Of a stretch of 64,000 nt of DNA, positions 9,273-18,711 are shown piece after piece. The notes under the pieces are model-generated. The model ran no database searches. It saw only the letters and a list, made by a program, of their open reading frames with translations, and had not been told where the DNA came from. Position 1 is the stretch's first letter. Every line of letters starts with the position of its first letter. The position numbers and the translations under genes are program-made. This DNA is from Caballeronia glebae (GTDB lineage: Bacteria > Pseudomonadota > Gammaproteobacteria > Burkholderiales > Burkholderiaceae). The stretch lies in NCBI RefSeq assembly GCF_001545035.1, contig NZ_FCOJ02000009.1:1-64000 (forward strand). Direction: 5' to 3'.

Positions 9273-10595
9273 TTAGCTTTCGGTTTTATAGGAAGCAGGC
9301 GATATCGTAGAATTGTCGCCCGTCCCACCTCTTGCAATGCGGGTTGTTACAAAAAGCAGAATTACTAAAGCGAGTGTTCCAAATGCAGCAATCAATTGAA
9401 GGCCGCCGTTGAAACTCCCAGTGGCATCTTTTATCAAACCAACGGCGTAGGGGTTTACAAAGCCAGAGAGGTTGCCTAGCGAATTAATCAGTGCAATGCC
9501 AGCCGCCGCCGTGGCAGGGCCAAGGAGACGCGGGGCGACAACCCAGAAAACGGGCAATGCGGAGAAGACGCCGAAGGCTGCAATGCACAATAAGGCCAGC
9601 TTTGCGGCGGGGGCTGCAACGAGCGTCGACCCAGTCAGTCCGATGATGGCCAAGGCTAGAGGCAGCAGAAGATGCAAACGTCGCTCGTTAGTCCGGTCTG
9701 AATGACGGCCGACGATGATCATCCCGACAGCGCCAGCGATAAAGGGGAGTGCGCTGACAAATCCCACCTGCTGAATGGTGAGGTCGAAGGCACGGACGAT
9801 CTGAGGTAAGAAAAAGCTCAGCCCATAGTTGAATCCTGTCACACCGAAGTAGGCCAAAGCGGTGAAAAGGATAATCGGACTTTTCAATAAATTGAACACC
9901 CCATGCTCCACCACTGCCGTGCGATCTTTGCGTTCGGCGGCAAGCGTTGATTCGAGCCAAGCGCGTTCGCTCTCGTCAAGCCATTCCGCGTCTTTCGGTG
10001 AGTCGCGCAGAACTCGCAGTACGACGAAAGCGAGTATGAGCGAGGGCACCGCTTCGAGGAGGAACATGATCTGCCAGCCAGCAAGACCGAGCCATCCGTG
10101 AAGGCTCATCAGATAGCCGGAAAGTGGCGAGCCGATTACGCTTGCGAGCGGCATCGCTGCCATGAAACCGCCGATGACGCGCGCACGGTAGGACGCGGGG
10201 ACCCACAAAGTGAGGAAGAACACTACTCCTGGGAAAAAACCGGCTTCGGCCGCGCCTAGCAGTACACGGACAGCGTAGAAGGACCACTCGCCTTGGACAA
10301 AAGCAGTTGCTGCCGAACACAGTCCCCAGGTGAACATGATGCGCGCGATCCATCGCCGCGCTCCGACCCGCTCAAGTAAGATGTTCGATGGGACTTCAAA
10401 AATGAAATAACTGACGAAAAATAAGCCTGCTGCGAGGCCGAAAGCAGAAGCGGAAAGTCCAAGATCCCGATTCATCGTGAGGGCGGCGAACCCGACATTT
10501 ACGCGGTCCAGAAAGGCCACTACGAAGCAAATAGTAAGAAGGGGAGCGAAGCGGCGCAGAATCTTGCGCATCGTTCGCGATTCAATTTCCGTCAT
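9273..10595 (-). CDS. MFS transporter, anion:cation symporter (ACS) family
   Basis: The 440-residue protein has 12 predicted membrane segments and the ACS-family entry DRVNVGFAALTMNRDLGL near residue 30, as in tartrate, phthalate and glucarate carriers. The start at 10595 is set by AGGAGACAG just upstream. It is monocistronic as far as can be seen, or cotranscribed with the SMP-30 gene upstream (73-base gap). It probably takes up an organic acid used by this region. Confidence 0.8.
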   Translation of the reverse strand: MTEIESRTMRKILRRFAPLLTICFVVAFLDRVNVGFAALTMNRDLGLSASAFGLAAGLFFVSYFIFEVPSNILLERVGARRWIARIMFTWGLCSAATAFVQGEWSFYAVRVLLGAAEAGFFPGVVFFLTLWVPASYRARVIGGFMAAMPLASVIGSPLSGYLMSLHGWLGLAGWQIMFLLEAVPSLILAFVVLRVLRDSPKDAEWLDESERAWLESTLAAERKDRTAVVEHGVFNLLKSPIILFTALAYFGVTGFNYGLSFFLPQIVRAFDLTIQQVGFVSALPFIAGAVGMIIVGRHSDRTNERRLHLLLPLALAIIGLTGSTLVAAPAAKLALLCIAAFGVFSALPVFWVVAPRLLGPATAAAGIALINSLGNLSGFVNPYAVGLIKDATGSFNGGLQLIAAFGTLALVILLFVTTRIARGGTGDNSTISPASYKTES

Positions 10596-10667
10596 CTCTG
10601 TCTCCTGCAAACATCAATAAGGGATCGACTCTGCTCTTTGGCTTTTTCGATGAGAAATTAAATTCTT

Positions 10668-11681
10668 TTAGGCGATCCGGCGCTTTCGGTGTGGCAATTC
10701 CAGGCCGGCAATTGGGCTTTCGAATGAACGGATGCAGTCATCGAGCAGGCAGCCTAGATAAGCTGTGCACATCGAAGGCCCACCGAACGCAATGCTGGAT
10801 ACGTTACCGAGACGGGACCGTCCGGCCGTCTGCATGTCCGCGTGCTGTAGCGTCCCCTCTCGGACGCGACGAGCGACTAACTCAGCATGGTCCTGATCGG
10901 TGTCGGCGAGGATTGTTTGCACTTCGCCATCGGGGCGCACAAGCAGCACGCGGTTGCTCGCTATGCAGGTCACCCACAGACCACCGTGCGCATCAAATGC
11001 AAGCCCGTCAGGAAGATCTGCCCCGCCAAGGCTCGCAACAATTTCGCGGGCCCCCAGATCCGGAGCGACCGGGGTTCCGAGAAGCGGGAAGCGGCTCACG
11101 CGCTGAGCGTAGGTCTCGTTGACATAGAGCCATTTTCGATCTGGGGAGATCGCTACTTCGTTCGTGTAACCGAGGCCATCTGCGACGATGCGTGCCCCAG
11201 CAGCATCGATTACGCCAATGAAGCCGTCGCTAATCTCGTGGTTCCACGCTTCACTTCGCGGAACTTTTCGGGTGCTGACGGTAAACCAGAGAACGCCGAA
11301 TTCGTCGACGGTCAGGAAGTTGCTCGGCGGGAGGGGCACGCCATCTACTGCATCGAGCACGGATCCGATTCGGCCGCGGGTGTCTATAGAAAAGAGGCCC
11401 CCGTACGCTTTGCCGAGATCTGCGAAGAGGACTCGGCCATCGCCTGCAAGAGCGATTCCATTGGGAACATAGCTGCGACCAGACTCGGCTTCGGATTCAG
11501 CCAAGCGATGCGACACGGTTCCCTCAGACGAAATAACCGAATAGCCGCCTGCGCCGTGCGCCGCGAGTAAAGTGCCGTCGTCGAGAGCGAGGACGCATTC
11601 GGGGCGCGTCAGGCCGCGCGCTACAACTTTCAGCTCGTTGGGCGTTACTTGGAAGTCACGGGGAAGGGGGTAATGTTCCAT
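10668..11681 (-). CDS. SMP-30/gluconolactonase family protein
   Basis: The 337-residue protein is a six-bladed beta-propeller lactonase of the SMP-30/gluconolaconase/LRE family. Visible signatures are the early LTRPECVLALDDGTLLAAH, the central NEVAISPDRKWLYVNET and LPDGLAFDAHGGLWVT. Such enzymes hydrolyse sugar or organic lactones using a bound divalent cation. It is the last gene of a CoA-transferase, lyase and VOC gene run, 4 bases after the VOC stop. The substrate is unknown. Confidence 0.75.
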   Translation of the reverse strand: MEHYPLPRDFQVTPNELKVVARGLTRPECVLALDDGTLLAAHGAGGYSVISSEGTVSHRLAESEAESGRSYVPNGIALAGDGRVLFADLGKAYGGLFSIDTRGRIGSVLDAVDGVPLPPSNFLTVDEFGVLWFTVSTRKVPRSEAWNHEISDGFIGVIDAAGARIVADGLGYTNEVAISPDRKWLYVNETYAQRVSRFPLLGTPVAPDLGAREIVASLGGADLPDGLAFDAHGGLWVTCIASNRVLLVRPDGEVQTILADTDQDHAELVARRVREGTLQHADMQTAGRSRLGNVSSIAFGGPSMCTAYLGCLLDDCIRSFESPIAGLELPHRKRRIA

Positions 11682-11685
11682 CGAT

Positions 11686-12072
11686 TCACTCGAGCGGTTC
11701 AGAGATTTCGATAAGATTCAAATCCGGATCGCGAACATAGACAGAACGTATCTTTTGCGTGGCGCCGGTACGTTCAACGGGCCCTTCCAAAATTGGCCAA
11801 TTGCACTGTTGAAGATGCGAAATAACATCTTGAAGCGGAACTGCAGCGATGAAGCAAAGGTCAAGCGCTCCGGGAACCGGCAGATGTGCCTTTGGTTCGA
11901 ACTCAGCGCCTCGCTGGTGCAAATTGATCTTTTGATTGCCGAAGCGGAGCGCCGTCCGTCCTTCGCCAAACGATTCGATCTGCAATTGCATCACTTCACC
12001 GTAGAAGCGAATCGTGGCCGGTAGGTCGACACAAGTCATCACGACGTGATCGATGTGGTCGATGAGCGGCAT
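11686..12072 (-). CDS. VOC (glyoxalase/bleomycin resistance/dioxygenase) family protein
   Basis: The 128-residue single-domain VOC protein starts at ATG 12072, one base after the upstream lyase stop; the longer frame into that gene is not needed. The pattern IDHIDHVVMTCVDLPATIRFY gives the first beta-alpha unit with a metal-ligand histidine, and VYVRDPDLNLIEISE supplies the C-terminal glutamate. It could be an isomerase, lyase or dioxygenase. Tight coupling to the lyase and SMP-30 genes suggests a shared pathway. Confidence 0.72.
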   Translation of the reverse strand: MPLIDHIDHVVMTCVDLPATIRFYGEVMQLQIESFGEGRTALRFGNQKINLHQRGAEFEPKAHLPVPGALDLCFIAAVPLQDVISHLQQCNWPILEGPVERTGATQKIRSVYVRDPDLNLIEISEPLE

Positions 12073-12073
12073 C

Positions 12074-13045
12074 TCAAGCTCTCTCAGCAAACGCTCGTTG
12101 TTCCGGAAGGCCGCCGTCACTTGAAGCGCAAGGAATGGCGTGAAGATCGAGTCTCCGACCGGCTTTCAGCAGTTGGCTCGGCACGTCATGGCCGATAAGG
12201 CCCGGGAGCAACGCAGACGCCGAGAGCAGCGCAGGCAGGTCGACGCGTGTGTCATAGCCATCGAGTTCCAGCATATGCACCAACTCTTCGGTGCAAACAT
12301 TGCCAGTCGCGCCAGGCGCGTACGGGCAACCGCCTAGGCCGCCAAGGGAGGCGTCAAATCGGTCGATGCCTGCCTCGAGCGCTGCGAGCGTATTGGCCAA
12401 CGCCATACCGCGCGTGTTGTGAAAATGCAGCGTGAGTTCCAACATGGGGAAACGCTTTGCCGCCGCCGTGGACAACGCGGCTACTTGCGAGGGAAACGCC
12501 ATGCCTGTGGTATCACAAAGCGTAACGCCATGGATGCCGAGATCAGCAAAACGCTGCATCCAGTCAAGGACGACCTCTTGCGCGATGTTGCCTTCCATCG
12601 GACATCCCATTGCCGTGGACAGGGAGACGTTGATTGCTACATTGGTTTGCTTGACGACGCTGATTACATCGCGCAATTGCGAGAACGATTGCTCTCGGCT
12701 CATGCGCAAGTTCGTGCGATTGTGACTTTCACTCACAGACATCACGAGGTTCACCTCATTGACGCCGCAAGACAACGCGCGTTCGGCACCTCTCACGTTA
12801 GGCACGAGCACGGTGTAGACAATGCCATCGTGTTTGGTGATGCCATGCATCACCGCTTCGGCGTCACGCAACGCGGGAATGGCTTTTGGAGACGTGAACG
12901 ATGTGACCTCGATCTTTGCAAACCCGCATGCGCTCAGGCGGTCGATCAAAGCGATCTTTGCATCGGTGTCAACGAACTGCGCTTCATTCTGGAAGCCGTC
13001 GCGGGTCGCGACCTCTTGGATATAGATACGCTTGTTGCTACTCAT
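12074..13045 (-). CDS. Hydroxymethylglutaryl-CoA lyase family enzyme
   Basis: The 323-residue protein has the HMG-CoA lyase hallmarks: metal-binding EVATRDGFQNE at the start, LCDTTGMA, the HxH metal pair in LHFHNTRGMA, and the catalytic-cysteine loop GLGGCPYAPGATGN. ATG 13045 follows AAGGAG. It probably cleaves a 3-hydroxy-3-methylglutaryl-CoA-like or citramalyl-CoA-like thioester. The gene directly upstream encodes a class III CoA-transferase that would make the CoA ester, which fits a dedicated acid-activation and cleavage route. Confidence 0.82.
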   Translation of the reverse strand: MSSNKRIYIQEVATRDGFQNEAQFVDTDAKIALIDRLSACGFAKIEVTSFTSPKAIPALRDAEAVMHGITKHDGIVYTVLVPNVRGAERALSCGVNEVNLVMSVSESHNRTNLRMSREQSFSQLRDVISVVKQTNVAINVSLSTAMGCPMEGNIAQEVVLDWMQRFADLGIHGVTLCDTTGMAFPSQVAALSTAAAKRFPMLELTLHFHNTRGMALANTLAALEAGIDRFDASLGGLGGCPYAPGATGNVCTEELVHMLELDGYDTRVDLPALLSASALLPGLIGHDVPSQLLKAGRRLDLHAIPCASSDGGLPEQRAFAERA

Positions 13046-13056
13046 AGCACGCTCCT

Positions 13057-14247
13057 TCAAATGATGCCGCGCGCACGCCATGTGTCGCGGGTGTCGTTGT
13101 CGATGCCGATACGTTCGAGAACCTGATCTGTGTGCTCACCAAGCGTCGGCGCCAAGGTATCGACTGTGCCAGGCGTTGCGCTGAGCTTCGGCACGACGCC
13201 CGGCACTTGCACCGGCGTGCCGTCTCGCAATTGCGTGTCAATGATCATGCCGCGTGCACGGTAATGCGGATCCGCGGCGATATCGGCAACGTCGTAAATC
13301 TTGCCGGCGGGAATTCGTGCCTCGTTGAGGGCCGCGAGTACGTCTTCGAGCGGCTGAGTGGATGTCCATTCAGCAATCGCCGCGTCAATGCGCTCGACGC
13401 TTCTCACGCGGCCGTCATTCTGCGCGAGGGCGGGATCCTCACCAAGATCGCGGCGTCCAATCAAGTCCATCAGCCTGCGGAAGATGCTGTCACCATTGCC
13501 GGCGATCAGTGCATATTTGCCATCGGAGCAACGATAGGCGTTGGAGGGTGCAATACCCGGCAAGCTGCTACCGGCCGGCTGACGCACAGTGCCGAATGTC
13601 GAGTATTCCGGCAGGAGGCTCTCCATCATGTTGAAGACCGACTCGTAGAGAGCGACGTCGATCATTTGGCCGTTTCCGCCGTTCTGGTCGCGATGTCGAA
13701 GCGCGAGCAAAATTCCGATGACACCATGCAGGGCGGAAAGCGAGTCGCCGATTGAAATGCCCACTCGCACTGGAGTGCGGCCCGGCTCGCCACTCAGGTG
13801 ACGCAACCCGCCCATCGCTTCGGCAACAACGCCAAAGCCTGGACGATCGCGGTAGGGTCCTGTCTGCCCATAGCCCGAGACGCGTAGCATGATCAGACCG
13901 GGATTCAGCGCGTGCAACTCGTCCCATCCTAGGCCCCAGCCTTCGAGAGTTCCCGGCCGAAAGTTCTCAATCAGCACATCGCTGGTGGCAACGAGTTTGC
14001 GAACGACCTCCTGACCTTCCGGCGAACGAAGATCGAGCGTCACCGATTCTTTATTGCGTGACTGCGCTGCCCACCACACTGATGTCCCCTCGTGAAGCAG
14101 GCGCCACTTACGTAACGGATCGCCTGTTACGGGAGGTTCAATTTTGGTGACCTGGGCACCGAACTCAGCGAGCATCTTTCCAGCGAACGGTCCGGCAATG
14201 AGCTGACCCATTTCGAGGACGCGAATACCCTGAAGTGGCTTCGACAT
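13057..14247 (-). CDS. CaiB/BaiF (class III) CoA-transferase
   Basis: The 396-residue protein matches the class III CoA-transferase family. It has the N-terminal GIRVLEMGQLIAGPFAGKML, the NKESVTLDLRSPEGQ strand, and ENFRPGTLEGWGLGWDEL followed by SGYGQTGPYRDRPGFG. AGGAGACAAC precedes ATG 14247. Only 11 bases separate it from the HMG-CoA-lyase-like gene, so it is the first gene of a four-gene operon (CoA-transferase, lyase, VOC, SMP-30). It probably activates a dicarboxylic or methyl-branched hydroxy acid using succinyl-CoA or a similar donor; the substrate is inferred only. Confidence 0.85.
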   Translation of the reverse strand: MSKPLQGIRVLEMGQLIAGPFAGKMLAEFGAQVTKIEPPVTGDPLRKWRLLHEGTSVWWAAQSRNKESVTLDLRSPEGQEVVRKLVATSDVLIENFRPGTLEGWGLGWDELHALNPGLIMLRVSGYGQTGPYRDRPGFGVVAEAMGGLRHLSGEPGRTPVRVGISIGDSLSALHGVIGILLALRHRDQNGGNGQMIDVALYESVFNMMESLLPEYSTFGTVRQPAGSSLPGIAPSNAYRCSDGKYALIAGNGDSIFRRLMDLIGRRDLGEDPALAQNDGRVRSVERIDAAIAEWTSTQPLEDVLAALNEARIPAGKIYDVADIAADPHYRARGMIIDTQLRDGTPVQVPGVVPKLSATPGTVDTLAPTLGEHTDQVLERIGIDNDTRDTWRARGII

Positions 14248-14334
14248 GGTTGTCTCCTGTGAGGCATCATTTTCTCGATGTCTCACTTTGCGACAAACCA
14301 CGCTCGCTGATAATCAATGAATTTTCAACGACCC

Positions 14335-14360
14335 TTTCCCTGTGAGAAAGTGTAGGGAAA
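14335..14360. promoter_or_regulatory. Inverted repeat between LysR gene and CoA-transferase operon
   Basis: TTTCCCT and AGGGAAA flank 12 bases in the 116-base gap between the LysR stop and the CoA-transferase start. It could be a regulator site for the operon or a weak hairpin ending the LysR message. Confidence 0.3.
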
Positions 14361-14363
14361 ACC

Positions 14364-15272
14364 CTATTGCGCGTGCGTTGTTCCAGACATGAAGTCGAAT
14401 AACCGTGCGGCTTCGGGCGACAGGACGTTTCGCGAGCGCGTGCCAACCCATAAGGTGCGGTCAGCCCACCGGTCAGTGAGATGCACTCGTCGTAGACCGG
14501 CCGCCAAGATCTCGTTACGCACCGCTGCGTCCGGCAATACGCCAATCCCGAGGCCCTGCTCAATCATCCGGCAAATGCCATCAAAGCTGCTCACCTGGAT
14601 GCGAACTTTCAGCGTGCGTTCGGCGCTAAAAGCAGCTTCAAGAAGTCGTGCAAGCAAGGAGCTGCCTTCATTAAGCCCAACAAACTCAAAATCTAGCGTG
14701 TCGACGAATGAGATCTTTTCGATCGAGGCGAGGGGATGACCGTCCGGCACGAGCAGAACAAGCTTGTCCCGGTGATACTCGGCTTTTTCGATGCCGGGCG
14801 CGGCAACATTGTCGGCAAAGACGCCGAGATCGGCATCGCCGTTTGCGATCGCCGCCACGATTTCCCCGCTGAGACGTTCTTCCAGCGAAATCTTGACGCT
14901 GGGATTTTGGGAGAGGAACTCGCGCACATCGCGGGGAAGGAACTGGACGATGGCTGAGGTATTTGCCCACATGCGGACGTGGCCACGGACACCGACGGCG
15001 TAATCGCTCATTTCGGTGGCCATCCGATTCACTCGTTCGATAACCTGCCGGGCATGCGCTAGAAGTCCCTTCCCAGCAGCCGTTAAATCGACGCCGCGTG
15101 GCTGCCGCAGGAGTAGCTGGCACCCGGTGCTGCTCTCAAGCTCGGAAATCCGCTTGCTGACCGCTGAGAGAGTCATGTTTGTGCGGTCGGCTGCTTTCGT
15201 CAGGCTGCCAACTTCTGCAACGACGATGAAAAGACGCAGCGACTGTAAATCGTATTGGAAATAGTTTGGCAT
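14364..15272 (-). CDS. LysR-family transcriptional regulator
   Basis: The 302-residue regulator has a typical LysR N-terminal winged helix (LFIVVAEVGSLTKAADRT, then SAVSKRISELE, residues 13-46) and a periplasmic-binding-like effector domain after about residue 90. It reads in the same direction as, and just upstream of, the CoA-transferase operon, which it probably controls. A decayed copy of a close relative's HTH region is present at 58850-59008. Confidence 0.85.
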   Translation of the reverse strand: MPNYFQYDLQSLRLFIVVAEVGSLTKAADRTNMTLSAVSKRISELESSTGCQLLLRQPRGVDLTAAGKGLLAHARQVIERVNRMATEMSDYAVGVRGHVRMWANTSAIVQFLPRDVREFLSQNPSVKISLEERLSGEIVAAIANGDADLGVFADNVAAPGIEKAEYHRDKLVLLVPDGHPLASIEKISFVDTLDFEFVGLNEGSSLLARLLEAAFSAERTLKVRIQVSSFDGICRMIEQGLGIGVLPDAAVRNEILAAGLRRVHLTDRWADRTLWVGTRSRNVLSPEAARLFDFMSGTTHAQ

Positions 15273-15339
15273 GATGCGACTGCAAGAGCGGACGGAGGGC
15301 GCGAAGTGCGCCCCGTGCCGTCACTCTAAAACAGAAACG

Positions 15340-16635
15340 CTACGCGTGGCGCGTGGCAACCGTACGCCTGTTCGACGCGACGAGCAAACATATACCGATG
15401 ATTTGAAGCGCCAGCACAGGCGTAAGCGCCATGGCGAAGCTGCCCGTCGTTTCACGAATTACGCCGATGAGATACGTACCCGCGAAGCCGGCGAGATTGC
15501 CAACTGCGTTGATCTGCGCAAGACCGGCAGCGGCAGCGCGGGGACCAAGGCGCTCGCTTGATAGTGCCCAGAACGGTCCCTTGAACGCGTAGGTGCCAAC
15601 TAATGTCAAGATAAGACAACTCAGAGCGGGCAGAAGTTGCGTCGTCATCGTGCAGGCCGCAAGCGCAATAGCCGACAGCGCGAGCGGCAATGCAGTGCTC
15701 CATACACGTTCTCGCTTTCTGTCTGAACGCATTCCCCAGTAAATCATTGCGACAGACGCGATGGCGAAGGGTACTGCATTTACCCAGCCGGCTTGAGTGT
15801 TGGAAAGTCCGAAGCTCTTGATGATCTGGGGCTGCCACAGGGACAGGCCGTTGCTTGCCGCCGACGTCCCCGCATAAACGAGCGAAAGCAATAAAACTTG
15901 TGGGTGGAACATGATGCGCCAAGTACGTTCATCATGAACCGGCGCCGCGCGTTCGCGCTGCGCGCGTTCATCAGCGAGAGTGGTGCTAAGCCACCGCTTC
16001 TGGTCAGCATCAAGCCAGCGGGCGTCATTAGGCGTATCGGGCAACCACAGATATGTCACCAGTGCGAGGAGCACGGCTGGGATTGCTTCGATGATGAAAA
16101 GCCATTGCCAGCCATGCAATCCGCCGACGCCTTGCATGTTCAGTAACGCCGCTGAGATTGGAGACCCTACAAAGCTAGAAAGAGGCACGGCAACATAGAA
16201 GAAGCTAACGATTCGACCACGGTGCGCTGCGGGAAACCACTGGGTCAGATAGAGGATGACACCTGGAAAGAAGCCGGCTTCGGCCGCGCCCAGTAGAAAA
16301 CGGATCGTATAGAAGGAGTAGGGACCGGACACGAATGCTGTAAGGCCAGAAATGACGCCCCAGCTCAGCATGATTCGCGCGATCCATCTGCGCGCGCCGA
16401 ACCGCTGCATTGCCAGATTGCTGGGAACCTCAAAAAGAAAATAGCTCAAAAAGAACAGTCCACCGCCAAGCCCAAATACCGAGGGGCTGATTCCGATATC
16501 GCGATTCATTTGAAAAGCAGCGAACCCAACGTTCACCCTATCGATAAACGATATTAGATAACAAAACATTAAAAATGGTACCAGGATGGTCGTCACCCGC
16601 TTGAGTGTGGCCTGGCCTACCGTGCTCGTTTCCAT
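15340..16635 (-). CDS. MFS transporter, ACS family
   Basis: The 431-residue carrier with about 12 membrane segments opens with DRVNVGFAAFQMNRDIGI, nearly the same motif as the MFS protein at 9273-10595, so the two are related members of one family. AGGAGACAG sits just before the ATG at 16635. It diverges from the GntR-type gene at 16767 and is the likely target of that regulator. It probably imports an organic acid. Confidence 0.8.
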   Translation of the reverse strand: METSTVGQATLKRVTTILVPFLMFCYLISFIDRVNVGFAAFQMNRDIGISPSVFGLGGGLFFLSYFLFEVPSNLAMQRFGARRWIARIMLSWGVISGLTAFVSGPYSFYTIRFLLGAAEAGFFPGVILYLTQWFPAAHRGRIVSFFYVAVPLSSFVGSPISAALLNMQGVGGLHGWQWLFIIEAIPAVLLALVTYLWLPDTPNDARWLDADQKRWLSTTLADERAQRERAAPVHDERTWRIMFHPQVLLLSLVYAGTSAASNGLSLWQPQIIKSFGLSNTQAGWVNAVPFAIASVAMIYWGMRSDRKRERVWSTALPLALSAIALAACTMTTQLLPALSCLILTLVGTYAFKGPFWALSSERLGPRAAAAGLAQINAVGNLAGFAGTYLIGVIRETTGSFAMALTPVLALQIIGICLLVASNRRTVATRHA

Positions 16636-16695
16636 ACAGCTGTCTCCTGGTGCATCGGGTTTGTCCTAGGGTAAAAATTCCTCTTTGGTTGGAAT

Positions 16696-16719
16696 ATCCT
16701 AACGTATACATTGTTGGAT
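16696..16719. promoter_or_regulatory. Possible operator in the MFS/GntR divergent promoter
   Basis: An imperfect dyad with ATCC and GGAT ends surrounds GTATAC, midway between the divergent MFS and GntR starts. FadR-type GntR proteins often bind short dyads of this kind, but symmetry here is only partial. Confidence 0.28.
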
Positions 16720-16766
16720 GTGATAACTTATCGAATAGGGATATTCACTGCCATGGGAACCAGCAA

Positions 16767-17483
16767 ATGGTCGAAGACAAGAGCAGTTCGTCGTTGCGCT
16801 CGGGCGCCACCGACAAGGAAACCGGCGCCGTCAAGATGAGTGCGACGGCCTATGTAACGATGAGGCGCAAGATTCTGGATAACGCCTGGACTGTCGGGTT
16901 CCAAGCGACGGAAGTGGAGATCTCGGAACTGCTGGGCATGAGCCGCACTCCCGTGCGGGAGGCCTTAATGCGCTTGCAACAAGAGGGCTTAATTAAAGTC
17001 GCGCCGCGGCACGGGATGCGTGTATTGCCGGTATCTCCAGACGACATGCGGCAGATTTACCAAATTCTTACTTCGCTGGAGGCAACGGCTGCCGAACTCA
17101 CTGCAGCACGACGATTGAACGCAGCGGAACTGGAGCCTCTAAGGCGCGCAACCGAAGCGATGGACGAGGCATTGAAGGCCGATGATTTGGACGCCTGGGC
17201 GCGCGCGGACGAGGCCTTTCACACGTATCTGCTCGATCTGTGCGGCAACGAAATGCTGAGGGCCGTCGTGCTGAATTTTTGGGACCGAGCGCATCGCGCA
17301 CGGATGGTCACGCTACGCATCAGGCCGCGGCCTATCAACTCGACAAAAGAACACAGTGCGCTGGTCACCGCACTATGCAATGGAGACATTGCGGAGGCCG
17401 GCCAACTGCAGCGTTCTCATAGAGAACGAGCGGGGGAGGAGCTGTTAGGCCTTCTCACAAGGCTGGGGCTCAGCGCGCTGTAA
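16767..17483 (+). CDS. GntR-family regulator (FadR/FCD type)
   Basis: The 238-residue regulator has an N-terminal winged helix (VEISELLGMSRTPVREALMRL) and a C-terminal all-helical FCD ligand domain containing DEAFHTYLLDLCGN and EHSALVTALCNGD. The frame is open upstream to 16605, but that part overlaps the divergent MFS gene; ATG 16767 gives a normal-length protein. It lies 43 bases before the dehydrogenase gene at 17527 and divergently from the MFS gene, so it probably controls both. Confidence 0.82.
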   Translation: MVEDKSSSSLRSGATDKETGAVKMSATAYVTMRRKILDNAWTVGFQATEVEISELLGMSRTPVREALMRLQQEGLIKVAPRHGMRVLPVSPDDMRQIYQILTSLEATAAELTAARRLNAAELEPLRRATEAMDEALKADDLDAWARADEAFHTYLLDLCGNEMLRAVVLNFWDRAHRARMVTLRIRPRPINSTKEHSALVTALCNGDIAEAGQLQRSHRERAGEELLGLLTRLGLSAL

Positions 17484-17526
17484 CCCACACCATACAGTGC
17501 AACATCAACTCGCAAAGGGAATAGCT

Positions 17527-18630
17527 ATGTCACAAACCGATTCATCGAAGTTCGAGATCGCTGTTTTACCCGGAGACGGTATCGGCGTCGAAGTCATGGA
17601 AGCATGCGTTGCACTTCTGGAAGCTGCTCAGAAGCTGGACAAAGGTCCGCTGCTAAAAATGACTTCGTACGACGCTGGCGCGCAACACTATGCAAAAACG
17701 GGCGAGGCGCTTCCTGCTCGGACGCTTGACGCGGCACGAAGTGCCCACGCCGTGCTGTTTGGTGCAATGGGCTGGCCCAATGTGCGGTACCCGGACGGCA
17801 CCGAACCGATCCCGCAGCTTGACCTGCGCATGGAATTGGATCTCTTCGCCGGTGTGCGTCCGATTCGATGGTTCCCTGGCTTGCCTAAGGTTTTGGCCAA
17901 TGAGCAGGCGAGTTCAATCGACTTCGTGCTGGTCCGCGAGCAAACAGAAGGTCTGTTCTACGCTCGTGGTCGAGGCAAGGTCATCGACGATAGTGAAGCC
18001 TATGACACCATGCAAATCACTCGACGCGGGACCGAGCGTGTTACCCGCTTCGCATTCGAACTGGCAAAGCAAAGAAAAGCCCGTCGTGGCGAAGCTCGCG
18101 TCACGTGCGTAGACAAGGCCAACGTTTTTACGTCCATGGCGTTCTTCCGAAACGTGTTCAACGACGTCGCGCGCGAATTCGAGTCCGTGTCATTTGACCA
18201 TGCATATGTCGACGCATTGGCACTGACAATGGTCGCTAAGCCGTGGAACCTCGACGTTCTCGTCACTGAAAACATGTTCGGTGACATCCTCTCCGACCTG
18301 GCTGCTGGTCTCATCGGTGGAATGGGAATGGCACCGTCTGCAGATATCGGTGACGCGCATGCACTGTTTCAACCGGCACACGGCACAGCTCCGGATATCG
18401 CGGGTCAGGACAAGGCGAATCCCGGCGCAATGTTCCTGTCTGGCGCGATGATGCTGGACTGGCTCGCGCAGCGACATGACGAACCAACGCTCGCAACGCG
18501 GGCACGGAACATCGAGCAGGCGCTGCAACGGGTGCTGGCCTATGGCGAAGTCCGGCCGATGGAATATGGTGGCCGTGCAGGTACCAAAGCGATGACCGAG
18601 GCGGTGATCGCAGCGTTACCTAACCCTTAA
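17527..18630 (+). CDS. Isocitrate/isopropylmalate dehydrogenase family protein (tartrate/malate-type)
   Basis: The 367-residue protein has the family landmarks: LPGDGIGVEVMEA at the N-terminus, the metal/substrate segments RMELDLFAGVRP and KANVFTSMAFFR, the Asp-rich ENMFGDILSDLAAGLIGG, and the NAD-binding QPAHGTAPDIAG. Members oxidatively decarboxylate 2-hydroxy acids with a carboxyl at C3 (isopropylmalate, D-malate, tartrate). Distance from any leuCD genes and position behind a GntR regulator favour a catabolic D-malate/tartrate-like role. AAAGGGA precedes ATG 17527. A degraded second copy of the C-terminal part lies just downstream. Confidence 0.8.
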   Translation: MSQTDSSKFEIAVLPGDGIGVEVMEACVALLEAAQKLDKGPLLKMTSYDAGAQHYAKTGEALPARTLDAARSAHAVLFGAMGWPNVRYPDGTEPIPQLDLRMELDLFAGVRPIRWFPGLPKVLANEQASSIDFVLVREQTEGLFYARGRGKVIDDSEAYDTMQITRRGTERVTRFAFELAKQRKARRGEARVTCVDKANVFTSMAFFRNVFNDVAREFESVSFDHAYVDALALTMVAKPWNLDVLVTENMFGDILSDLAAGLIGGMGMAPSADIGDAHALFQPAHGTAPDIAGQDKANPGAMFLSGAMMLDWLAQRHDEPTLATRARNIEQALQRVLAYGEVRPMEYGGRAGTKAMTEAVIAALPNP

Positions 18631-18686
18631 TATTCAGATCCCACTGCTCAAAAGTCTAAGTGACGGCGCGTCATTCTTCGTTTTCC

Positions 18687-18711
18687 GTTTGCCTGCATAC
18701 CACAGGCAAAC
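18687..18711. terminator. Hairpin after the dehydrogenase gene
   Basis: GTTTGCCTG, seven bases and CAGGCAAAC form a perfect 9-bp stem 56 bases after the stop. No T-run follows, so it may be a processing or weak termination signal. Confidence 0.35.
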
